Positions 38,731-47,737 of a stretch of 64,000 nt of DNA are shown here, in pieces. A model generated the notes under the pieces. That model saw nothing but the letters and a program-made list of their open reading frames with translations. It ran no database searches and had not been told where the DNA came from. Source of the DNA: Callipepla californica brunnescens (Eukaryota > Chordata > Aves > Galliformes > Odontophoridae); the NCBI GenBank assembly GCA_023055505.1, contig JALIRH010000004.1, positions 18,595,368-18,659,367 of the forward strand, read 5' to 3'. The translations under genes and the position numbers were made by a program. Numbering within the stretch: the first letter of the stretch is position 1; each line of letters begins with the position of its first letter.

Positions 38731-41700
38731 GTAACGGTCGGAGCGACGGCGAGAGGGGCTGGCGAGAGGTGTCAGTGGGTGCTGGCCGAGGCGTGACGGG
38801 GCTGTGTTGTGTTCCTTTGTGCAGAGCGCGTCCGGCTCCGGCGTCTTCCAGCTGAAGCTGCACGAGTTCGTCAACAGCCGCGGGGCGCTGGCCAGCGGAG
38901 TGCCCTGCGAGCCGCACTGCCGCACCTTCTTCCGCGTCTGCCTCAAGCACTTCCAGGCGGTGGTGTCGCCGGGCCCCTGCACCTTCGGCAGCATCATCAC
39001 CCCGGTGCTGGGGACCGACTCCTTCAGCATCCGCGACACGGAGCGCTTCGACAGCCCCATCAAGCTGCCCTTTAACTTCACGTGGCCGGTGAGCGACGCG
39101 GGGCGGCGGGCGCGCCCCTCGGCCGAGCGGAGCGGTGCGGGGCGGTGCGGTACGGGGCGGTGCGGGCGGGGTGCGGGCGCGCTGTGCTGACGCTGCTCTC
39201 TGCCCGCAGGGGACCTTCTCGCTCATCATCCAGGCCTGGCACGCCCCCGCCAACTACCTGCCGCAAGGTGAGCGCCGCCACCCCGCCCCGAAACGGTTAA
39301 CGGCCCCGCCGCCCCCGGCTCAGATGTTTACGCGATAATTTCAGGGCCGGCTTTATCCGACCATCAGGAGTTAGTCCCCAAACGATGCCCGTCAGGGGCC
39401 GCTTTGATTCTGTCCCGACCTAATCTCCAACACAATTGCGTTTCCTGCGGTTTATTTTTGGCGTGGGAAAGAAAGGAGCTCAGCGGTGAGAAAGCCGCGA
39501 GGCTGCCAAAGAGCCCCGGCCGCCTTTTCCTGTATTTTACACCTTTCTCGAATTCCGCCCTTTGCAAAGGAATAATGGCTTTGGGATGTTTTTCTGACAA
39601 GAGAGGAAAAGGATATTCCAGCAGCACTTTGAAAGCCCTCGGCCTGGGCTCGCGGCTACCGGCCGATCCCACCGCTGCGTTCCATCCCTGCTGGCCGGGG
39701 CCGGGGCAGCGCGGTGCTCTGGGGCACGCACGTGGGTTCCCGGGTGGGTGGCGGACGTGGCGGTGTTGGTGGCGGCAGCCTGATGCGTTCCTTGCTGTCC
39801 CGCAGGCTCGCTGCCGCCGCCGGAGGAGTGGCTCATCAGCCAGATGGCCATCCAGGGCCCGCTGGCGGTGGGTGAGGTCTGGCTGCAGGATGAGCTGAGC
39901 AACTCGCTGACCCGGCTGTCCTACTCCTACCGCGTGGTCTGCAGCGAGAACTACTATGGAGAGAGCTGCTCCCGTCTCTGCAAGCGCCGTGACGACCGCT
40001 TTGGGCACTATGTCTGCGAGGCGGATGGCAGCCTGACGTGCCTGCCCGGCTGGACCGGCGAGTACTGCACCAAGCGTAAGTGCCGCTCCGTGCCGTACCG
40101 GTGGTGGGCTGCCGTGTGAGCTCCACAGGCCCCGCAGCCCGTCAGCGAGTGCTGAAGAGAGCCCCTTGGTGGGCTGTGCTGCCCCTTGTCCTGTGCATTG
40201 GGCAGGCCTGTCTTGTACACCTGCTGCAGCTTCCTCTAGGCTAGTCCAAGCCGTAGCCTTAGACAGGAATGCAGGTCAAGAAAGCCTTTCCTCAGAGGCA
40301 AAGTCCAATGCATCAGGGAGCTGTTTGGTGAAAGTGCCCTGGGCCTAAACTGTGTCGTTCCCTGCGGCAAGTGTGTCAGGAGGCCCCGTGCTGGATGCAT
40401 CGAGTTCGCTTGTGGCCACAGAGCGCTGTGCACCTGGCTTAGGCCATGCTTTCATGCTGACCTTTCCACTCCGTGCCAGGAGATAGAAAGTGGCATGCTG
40501 AGGACTTTGCCCTGCTGTTGCTGCAGCAGCCAATGCCGTGCTGTGCCTCTACACGCAGCGAAGAAAGAGCAGAGAAGGGCTCTTGGCTGATATCCCTGAG
40601 TCAGTCATACCTATCTCGAGCTACAATGCCAGCAGCTTGCCTGCAGAGGGTTCCATCCACGCTTCATCCCCCACCGGTGGGGCAGGTGTTGCACCACCAC
40701 AGAGGGAATCTTTGCTGTGGGCTCGTGGCCCTGCTGGGTTTTTGCAGCTTTCTGTTAGGGCAAGCATGGCTGCCTCCCCTCGCTGCTTTTTGAGGAGAGC
40801 TGCAAGAGTTCATGTTTGTTGTGTAAACTGAAAAACTAAGGGACAGCTTGTCAGATGTTGGCTCTCCTTGTTCACTTCCTCCTGCTCCAGAGCTCCCCGT
40901 GCTGAGAATCTTTAAAACAAAGTTTTGGAAATGCAAAAATGGTTTTCAAAGGTTTTTTTTAAGTTTTGGTGTTCCCCCTTTAAAAGCGTATTCTGTCATG
41001 TCACACGTATTTACCTTAACATTTCTGCCGTTTTTGTCTGTCCTCTTTACAGCCATCTGTCTGTCTGGATGTGCCGAACAGAATGGATATTGCACCAAGC
41101 CTGGAGAGTGCATGTGAGTAGATGGCAATTGCAATCTGAATTTCAATTAAAATGTCAACTTGTAATAGTAACTTAAACTCTTTTTCCGTGTCATTAATGC
41201 TTTGATTTGACTTTTCTTGTAGCTGTCGTTCTGGTTGGCAAGGCCGCTACTGCGATGAATGCATTCCCCACATAGGCTGCCGCCATGGGACTTGTAAAAC
41301 ACAATGGCAGTGCATATGCGACGAAGGATGGGGAGGCCTCTTCTGCGATCAAGGTTAGTTCTGAGGGCTGTGCCTAGGGCTCTGGGTTGCGTATTTCTCA
41401 GAGTGGAACTAAGGAACCTGATCCAGAATTAAATCTGTGCACGGTGCGTGTTGAGAGGCGTCGTTTTTTACCAAGGCTGTCGCAGATACCAATTCTTGAT
41501 TTGTAGTAGTTGTTGCTGAAAACAAGCAATCCTTTTTGGTAGCTGTTGGTTTCAAGAGAAAAACACCACCTGGGTGAGTGGTGAGTGGGCAAGTTTTCTG
41601 CTTTTTCTAGCTAAGTTTAATGTATTCCCTGTACAACCATAACAATTTACTAAACAGTTTCCAGCAGCAGTAAACACCATAATTTGGCCTTCCTTATTTT

Positions 41701-44700
41701 GCATACAAGGAAGTTAACTCATGTGATAAGTCTGGAGCATGAGAGAAAAATCATGTAAGCAAGAATGAAAAGTACAGGTTCCATTTTAAGGTACACCAGA
41801 CCACTTCCACCTATTCAACCCAGAGAATCACTGAACTGTAGCCAGCTGAGCAGTCATGTCCTCAAGGCCATATATGCGCTGCTGGCACTGAGATCATTAA
41901 GTGCTCAGAGCAAGTCAAGTGTTTTCAAGACGTTTATAGGATTGAGATAGGGAAATCTGAACTAAGCAGGAAAAGTAAAGGTGCAGATTGTTGTTGTTGT
42001 TGTTTGTAGTTACCTATTAACCAGTTGCATTTCAGTTCCTCTGGTATCTATAGTGCTTAGAAAGGTTTCCTAGTTATGTCATATGGGCTTGTGTGCTTAA
42101 CCTCTGTCTCAAATTGAAAGGGAAAATAAAAACAACCATCGAGTTTGGCAGAGTATTTGGACAGTTTAAACTACTAACATTCATAACAACAGAACACAGT
42201 AAATAGACAATAAAATATTTCCAATGTTTGTTTAAACCTCCAAGCCTAAATGCTTTTGTTTCCTTCCTGCCTTCCCAGAATGTGCCTTGGAGCACACCTT
42301 TTGATGGCAGGGCTAGTTCTTCTATGTGACATTGTGTGCAAAGGGTGTCTTTCTGGGAAAACATATGGGGTACATTTTACACTTTGGCATCTACGTCCCA
42401 TTACAGCTAATGGGATTACGCTGATTTAAAAAAAAAAAGGGAGAATTTACCAAAGCACCGAGAAACAAATTTCTCAAAATTCAGACCTCAGTTAATAGCT
42501 GCGCAAAATTTGTAACAGCCTCAAACACACGATTACCTGGATAAGAATCTCCTGTATTTTTATCAGTAGCAAAATGGAAGACTTCATTTAAAGTTCTTTT
42601 TTGTTGATCAAGGTGTTTTTGTATGAATATGTTTTGCCAGCTGTCAAAAACTCTTTAACACCTGGTGTCTTTGCAGATCTGAACTACTGCACTCACCACA
42701 GACCGTGCAAAAATGGAGCAACCTGCATGAACACCGGCCAAGGCAGTTATACATGCTCATGCAAACCTGGCTTTACTGGTGTTGACTGTGAACATGAGAT
42801 CAGTGAGTGTGACAGCAATCCCTGTAGGAACGGCGGTAGTTGCACGGTAAGGGCATTTTAAATGCAAAGTCTTTGTGTGAAGCAAGCACTAGTATACCTT
42901 TTCAGAAATGGTTTTGTGACAACAGAATGGGAATTCGATAGTACACAGGTTCATTACTGACTCTCACAACTATCATTCTGAACCCTTCCCTGGACGTGCT
43001 GGGGAAGGAAGTCTGTTACAGGAGGAGATGTGTCATCTAGATCAGAAGTAGTCAACTGATCCTTAGGTTTCTGTGGCAGCCATTACGAGCTCTTGGCAAG
43101 ATCCAAGGCTCATGAAGGAGCATATCCATTAAAAAAAAAAATACTTCCCAAATCAAGTTTTATAAAGAAATATGCTGAGTCTATATTTTAATAGCAAGTA
43201 AAAGCAGAAAGCAGATATTTTCTATGGGGCTGCAGCATCAGTTGATACGAGAGCAATCTGATGAGACAAGGTTCTGTATTTTCAGTTTTCTTGCGTTTAT
43301 TTTCAAACCCAGTCAATGACTGATCATACCTGCTGCTATAGACTGATTGCTTATAGATATCAGATGTAATCTGATGCATGTTTTGGTTAAAGCTAATGCT
43401 CCAATACCCTAACTTCCTTCTCTCAAGGCCTTGGATTTATTTTGCTTATGAAGAAGAGAGAAGTTCTGTTGTAACTTAAGTGGTGGGACTTCTCCATGGC
43501 AAAGCAAAAGAATCCCTTAAAAAGAAAAAAAAAGAGGGGGCTCTCACAGAGAGGATGGATGTCCTAATCACAGCTGTGTAGCTTGGCATATGTCATCCTG
43601 CTCTAGAAGGACACTGGGGGATCCCGTTAGACAGCAGTGGCATTAGTTGTGTTTTTGCCTAGTTGCCTCTAGGCTCCCTACAACTGTATCTGCTCAGCTT
43701 GTGTGCTTGCATGATTACTCTTATGTGCCAAATACAGCCACTTTACAGCTCTGTCCCCCACAATCCATCTTGCAGTTATTTACTCTGCAAACGCCACTTT
43801 TGCCACATCCAAGTGTGAAAGAAGCAGTACAGAGCAGTCCTTGCTGCTGACCAAAAAGAAGTACGCACACAACTGTCGCTTGGTGGCATCAAATAACAAT
43901 GGCCTAATGTTGTGTTTTGCAGGATATGGAGAATGGTTATCGCTGCGTCTGCCCCCCTGGCTACTATGGAACTCACTGTGAGCACAGTGCTTTGACGTGT
44001 ATCGATTCTCCGTGCTTCAATGGAGGCACATGCTTGGAAAAAGAACAAGGGGCCAGCTACACTTGTGTTTGCCCTTTTGGTTTCACGGGGTCAAACTGCG
44101 AGAAAAAAGTAGACAGGTGCACAAGCAACCCATGTGCAAATGGTGAGTCTTTTTTATTAAAGAGTCTCATGCCTTCTTCACTTGTTTGTGCTTTTCAGTG
44201 CAGAAGTGATAGAAATCCAATCTGACCTCCACACTTCCCCTAATACATTAATCCCTCTCCCTCACTGTATTCCGCATCTATCCTAATTTCGGTCTCTTGC
44301 GGGGGGAATTTCACTTACATTTTCTATGTAAGAAAACAATGTAGAAGCTTTATCATGGGATGGGAAAGCATTATGTACATTAAACCAACATTATTACGTA
44401 TTCATAAGTGGCATAGTTTTAAGGGGTGATAGGTAAGCTAGAAGGAAGTTTTGTATGAGTAGTTGTTTTGTAAAATAATCTCCCTCTTCTTGAGGTAGGA
44501 TATAATGCTTACGGAGTAGGAGAGCTTTATGTTTCTGAGTGAAACACTGCATACTGATTTCTTTTACTTACTTTTTTTTTCCTCAGATGGCAATTGCTTT
44601 TACCTTGGTCAGATTCGTGTGTGTCGTTGTCGGGCTGGTTTCTCTGGTCAGAAATGTGAGATTAACATCAATGACTGTGCCAGGAACCCATGTTCCAACG

Positions 44701-47573
44701 GGGGAACTTGTCATGACCTGATCAACGACTACACCTGCACGTGCTTGCCAGGCTATAGCGGCAGGAACTGTGACATCAAAACCAGAGATGAATGTGCTTC
44801 TGGGCCGTGTGAGAATGGAGGCACGTGCTACAGTGGACTTTATAGTGCCAGCTTTGTCTGCTACTGTCCTTCTGGCTTCATGGGCAGCCGCTGTGAATTA
44901 CCAGTTTATTCGGTGCCCATCACACTTCCTCCTAAACCAGTCCCTTGGATTGCTATATCCATGGGAGTGGGGCTGGTGGCTTTGCTCATACTGTTCTGCA
45001 TGATAGCAATGGTCATCAGGCAGATGAGGATGCACCCACAGCAGGACTTGGAGACGATGAACAATCTGTCTGACTTCCAGAAGGACAATCTCATTCCAGC
45101 TTCCCAGCTCAAGAACACCAATAAAAACAAAGACCTTGAAGTGGACTGTGGGCTGGAGAAGTCAAACTACAAACCCAAGAATCATAAACTGGACTACAAT
45201 CTGGTAAAAGATCTGACGAGTAGAGGGACGCAGGAAGATAAATATTACAAAAGTGAAAAGTGTTTAGGAGACAAATCTCCACTCCGACTACACAGGTGAG
45301 GCTTTAGTCTTCCTTGTAGCCTTTGTAAGCCCCTCACCTTCATACTGACCCAAATGCAGATGAGAAAACAGTAGGGGGAAAAAAAGAGAACATACAAAGC
45401 AAATAAGAGCAAAGGCAGGAATTCTGAAGTGAAGTATAATGGCCAAGTCGTATCTGTAGCTAAATTAGCTGAAAGTTTGTGCACAGTATGCTGGTAATAT
45501 GGGTGCTGTGAAGGGGAACAGGAGTGACCAGACTACTGATGAAAGTGAGAGGTTTGCTTCCTCCCTCAGTAAATCACAGAGAAGCAAAACTGCAGCAGAT
45601 AGTGATCTAAAAATAAATATTTTGCTTATTAAGAAGACAAAATTATTTTCTTCCAGAGAAAAAAGATTACAGTGAAAATAACTTCTCTCTTCCAAAAAAA
45701 AAAAAAAAAAAGGCAGCAATTTGCTGGGTCATCTATGTTCTGATATGCGTACTGAAAGTTTTACTTGGGCTCTGCTTGTGACAGCTGTGCACTGAGGGAT
45801 CTGAGGAGTATCTGACTAAATTGAACGTGGCAGAAATCTAGCAAGACAGTAGCTATTCCACACTTCCACCTCCCTAAAGCGATGTCCTGCCATCATATAG
45901 AACATGTGAAACTTCATCCTTTGCCCTCCCCTCCCACACCTATCTTGTTCCACCCCTACATATTCATGGTAGCATTTCAGTCAGGTGTGTTAGCAATCAA
46001 ATAACATCTTTTTTCTCTCTGCCCTGCTTTAGTGAAAAGCCGGAATGTAGAATATCAGCGATATGTTCTCCAAGGGATTCAATGTACCAGTCTGTCTTTG
46101 TGATAACAGAAGAAAGGAATGAGTGCATCATAGCCACAGAGGTAAGCAAGCACACCCATGAGCAAACATAAATTCACAAAGTGTCAAATTTATCTTTTTA
46201 GAGTTGCATCTGTAAAGGATGCTCTACTTTCAGGGATCTCAGCATAAACATCATCTCTTCCATGGGATGCAGGAGTGCCCAAGAAAACAGAACACATAGT
46301 GGGGGAAGAATAAAGAAATGAACATCTCTGACTTTATCAAACCAGAGATTCTGTGGTTAGTGGGAGACAAAAGCACTGAATGTCGGCCCATAAAAATTCA
46401 GTATATCAAAGGATTATTTCCTCTTACATGATCAAATAAAAAAAAAAAAAACAAACTGAAATAATAGTTAATGGACCCACTGATGTAAAGCTGTGCATTG
46501 TTTTCTTAGGGTTTTTTTCCCCATTGCTACAATAGATAATCTGTGTTCAGTGAAAACAGGCAAAGCTATAGCTTTCCAGCAGAAGGTGAGGGTGACTTGA
46601 ACGCGTTAGTGGATAGGGAAAGTCTGTAACAAGACAGAGAAGGAAATTTCAACTTCTTGGCATTTAAGCTCTAACTGCATATTCATAGCTGTAACAGAAT
46701 TTAATGCTGTTTCTTCGGTTATCTAGATTTCTGACATTATTTTGAAAAAGCGGAGAACTGTACACAAAAAGGAAGTGTCTAGCAGTGAATAAAGACTTTA
46801 AAAATCAGCTGCTGAAGATCCAACTGGTTCCAAAGGATTACTGACCCTTTAGAGAAAGGCCCAAAGCGAGTTAAAGCAATACCTGTCTTTTTCAGTGTAG
46901 TCGCCTTTAGTGCTAGTTTCAGTTAGACTCCAAGAGGGAGAAGCTTGCTGCGCTACATAGCAGCGATCTGTGAAGTCAGATCTGCAGGATTCTGTCTACC
47001 TTGCCAGGGTGGATATCAGATTATGCTTGAAGGCAAGGTGGAATATAAGTCAACCAACATATTACAAGTTTAAGACTAACAGAAAGGATTTTCAAAGATA
47101 TAAGTGATAGTTAGACGCTTCATTCCCATTAGCAGACCCAAATGCCGTATCTTTCTTTGGAAGATCTTGCTGACAAAAGCTGCATTTACATCAGTTGCCC
47201 TTAGAAGTACTTCTATTTTTTTTTTTTTTTTTTTAATTTCAGAATGACAATCCCTGAAACTTCCCCAAAGTACACAAGCTATCCAGCTATACCATATGCC
47301 GTTTACAGAAACATTATGTTAAACACCCAGACTTGTAAGATTTATTCTAGGTTTTCCTTCCCTCCCTTCATGTAGGGAAGGCTGCTCATCGTAAAGATGA
47401 GTTATTAGACTATTCTCTCTGGATGCAGGCAAAACCAGTGTACGCCAATAGCTAAACTGCTGTAGTGTCTGGCTTACATTATTTTGGTTTGACATATTAA
47501 TAATTTGTTAGTTCTGCTGTATTCTGTGCTTCCTTCTCATTCTTCAAATTCTTTTATACCCTGACAGGTATAA
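38677..47573 (+). CDS. DLL4: Delta-like protein 4 (Notch ligand), 11 coding exons, complete
   Basis: Joining 38677-38730, 38825-39088, 39210-39267, 39806-40075, 41053-41113, 41223-41353, 42677-42846, 43923-44142, 44587-45295, 46033-46141 and 47568-47573 gives 683 residues plus stop; every junction is GT/AG and in phase. Visible parts: hydrophobic signal peptide (about 1-23), MNNL region with FRVCLKHFQ and GPCTFG, DSL domain with six cysteines (171, 180, 184, 196, 204, 213), eight EGF repeats (about 216-515), membrane helix (about 531-553), and a tail with [24 protein letters not shown] and C-terminal ATEV. Human DLL4 is 685 residues and shares these tail blocks, which separates it from DLL1 and the Jagged genes. 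Family role: a cell-surface ligand that activates Notch on neighbouring cells, restraining endothelial tip-cell formation and specifying arteries; the tail is ubiquitinated for signalling endocytosis and binds PDZ proteins. The start has A at -3 and no ATG lies between the first TATA-like box's predicted start region and it. Confidence 0.97.
38825..39088 (+). CDS. DLL4: DLL4 coding exon 2: MNNL (N-terminal ligand) domain
   Basis: Residues 19-106, phase 0 at both ends (264 nt). It contains [12 protein letters not shown], the paired cysteines [25 protein letters not shown] and LPFNFTWP, which are signature blocks of the Notch-ligand N-terminal C2-like domain. NFT at residue 102 is an N-glycosylation sequon, also present in the human protein. 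The acceptor is TTTGTGCAG and the donor GTGAGC. Confidence 0.96.
39126..39180. repeat. GCGGTGCGGG minisatellite-like tract in DLL4 intron 2
   Basis: Imperfect tandem copies of GCGGTGCGG fill roughly half of the 121-nt intron. GC-only sequence of this kind is a common assembly and sequencing trouble spot in birds. Confidence 0.7.
39210..39267 (+). CDS. DLL4: DLL4 coding exon 3: end of MNNL region
   Basis: Residues 107-125 plus the first base of codon 126 (58 nt). It reads [19 protein letters not shown], the conserved block that closes the MNNL domain. The donor GTGAGC opens intron 3, which carries the candidate arterial enhancer. Confidence 0.95.
39321..39640 (+). promoter_or_regulatory. Candidate DLL4 intron-3 arterial enhancer
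   Basis: Within 538-nt intron 3 the motifs are packed: forkhead TGTTTAC (39325-39331), SOX-like ACAAT (39432-39436), ETS TTTCCTG (39441-39447), RUNX-like TGCGGTTT (39446-39453), MEF2/forkhead-like TTTATTTTTG (39451-39460), RBPJ CGTGGGAA (39462-39469), and a second ETS TTTTCCTGT (39525-39533). Mammalian Dll4 has a characterised arterial enhancer in intron 3 that depends on ETS, SOXF and RBPJ input. The shared position and motif set make this its likely bird counterpart; activity is inferred. Confidence 0.65.
39806..40075 (+). CDS. DLL4: DLL4 coding exon 4: DSL domain
   Basis: Residues 126-215 plus one base of codon 216 (270 nt). After [12 protein letters not shown] it carries the DSL domain, from [12 protein letters not shown] to LPGWTGEYC, with all six cysteines and the FGHYVC motif that contacts Notch EGF11. 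The N-C-S sequon found here in human DLL4 (by memory of that protein) reads E-S-C-S and is absent. Confidence 0.96.
41053..41113 (+). CDS. DLL4: DLL4 coding exon 5: EGF repeat 1, first part
   Basis: This 61-nt exon completes codon 216 and encodes [19 protein letters not shown], the first half of EGF1, with two bases of codon 236. A 61-nt exon at this place is usual in Delta-type genes. The junction to exon 6 restores I-C-R-S-G-W across a 109-nt intron. Confidence 0.95.
41223..41353 (+). CDS. DLL4: DLL4 coding exon 6: end of EGF1 and EGF2
   Basis: Completes codon 236 and encodes residues 237-279 (131 nt), reading [19 protein letters not shown] and then [20 protein letters not shown]. This is the atypical short EGF2 of Delta ligands. 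The acceptor is CTTGTAG and the donor GTTAGT, a weaker donor than the others. Confidence 0.95.
41988..42003. repeat. (TTG)n microsatellite in DLL4 intron 6
   Basis: Five TTG units within the 1,323-nt intron; no coding effect. Confidence 0.93.
42677..42846 (+). CDS. DLL4: DLL4 coding exon 7: EGF3 and start of EGF4
   Basis: Residues 280-336 (170 nt), from [17 protein letters not shown] to [14 protein letters not shown], ending in phase 0. EGF3 and EGF4 follow the six-cysteine spacing. The acceptor is TTTGCAG and the donor GTAAGG. Confidence 0.95.
43923..44142 (+). CDS. DLL4: DLL4 coding exon 8: EGF4 end, EGF5, start of EGF6
   Basis: Residues 337-409 plus one base (220 nt). It starts [16 protein letters not shown], carries EGF5 ([12 protein letters not shown]) and ends [11 protein letters not shown]. 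The donor is GTGAGT. Joining to exon 9 gives C-A-N-D-G-N-C where human DLL4 has C-A-N-G-G-Q-C. Confidence 0.95.
44587..45295 (+). CDS. DLL4: DLL4 coding exon 9: EGF6-8, membrane helix, most of the tail
   Basis: Largest exon, 709 nt, residues 410-645 plus two bases. It completes EGF6 ([18 protein letters not shown]), then EGF7 ([14 protein letters not shown]) and EGF8 ([14 protein letters not shown]). A short proline-containing stalk precedes the membrane helix at about 531-553 (after PW, ending before RQMRM). The cytoplasmic part holds [21 protein letters not shown] and several lysines that could be ubiquitinated by Mind bomb-type ligases, as known for the family. It ends PLRLH plus AG, spliced to T to give serine. 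Confidence 0.96.
45694..45711. repeat. Poly(A) tract, 18 nt, in DLL4 intron 9
   Basis: Uninterrupted A run, a possible internal priming site for oligo-dT cDNA synthesis. Confidence 0.95.
46033..46141 (+). CDS. DLL4: DLL4 coding exon 10: C-terminal tail
   Basis: Completes codon 646 and encodes [20 protein letters not shown] through NECIIATE (109 nt), phase 0 at the GTAAGC donor. This block is nearly identical to the human tail. If the donor is not used, the frame adds nine codons and stops at 46169-46171. Confidence 0.95.
47216..47234. repeat. Poly(T) tract, 19 nt, in DLL4 intron 10
   Basis: Uninterrupted T run about 330 nt upstream of the exon 11 acceptor, too far away to be its polypyrimidine tract. 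Confidence 0.95.
47568..47573 (+). CDS. DLL4: DLL4 coding exon 11: final valine and stop
   Basis: After the acceptor CCCTGACAG the exon opens with GTA TAA. This supplies the last residue of the class I PDZ ligand ATEV, so the ligand exists only when the 1,426-nt intron 10 is removed. The placement is supported by the phase-0 donor of exon 10 and by the conserved ATEV end of DLL4 and DLL1 proteins. Confidence 0.9.
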   Translation, partial: V

Positions 47574-47639
47574 GACTGAAGATCAGCCCGTTTGCACCTC
47601 AGATTTGGTAATGCCAGTAGATGGACGTTCCTGCTGCAT

Positions 47640-47647
47640 TGTTTACA
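47640..47647 (+). promoter_or_regulatory. miR-30 family seed match in DLL4 3'UTR
   Basis: TGTTTACA, an 8-mer match to the miR-30 seed, 67 nt after the stop codon. The miR-30 family is known to target DLL4 in endothelial cells. Confidence 0.55.
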
Positions 47648-47729
47648 ATTCAGAACTGGATTGGACTGTTCTTAATTACATGCAACTTGCTGCTCTCAGG
47701 TGGAGGATGGAACTGGGTGAACTGGACAG

Positions 47730-47737
47730 ACTGTGAA
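47730..47737 (+). promoter_or_regulatory. miR-27 seed match in DLL4 3'UTR
   Basis: ACTGTGAA, an 8-mer match to the miR-27a/b seed, 90 nt downstream of the miR-30 match. miR-27b has been reported to act on Dll4 in vessel specification. Confidence 0.5.

Larger units (their letters stand above)
36000..40100. promoter_or_regulatory. CpG island complex over the DLL4 5' end
   Basis: CpG-dense sequence covers 36000-37170 and 37430-40100, with an AT-rich gap at about 37200-37430. The second part holds the DLL4 promoter and exons 1-4. The first part is 1.3-2.5 kb upstream of the predicted start site and has no recognised exon. Edges are by eye. Confidence 0.75.

Noticed and set aside
38424..38855. 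Open frame overlapping DLL4 exon 1 in another frame
   Set aside because: Its ATG is upstream of the first TATA-like box, so it should not be in the mRNA, and its frame is not that of DLL4.
38552..39902. Long antisense frames over DLL4 exons 1-4
   Set aside because: Shadows of GC-rich coding exons; no splice sites or family match.
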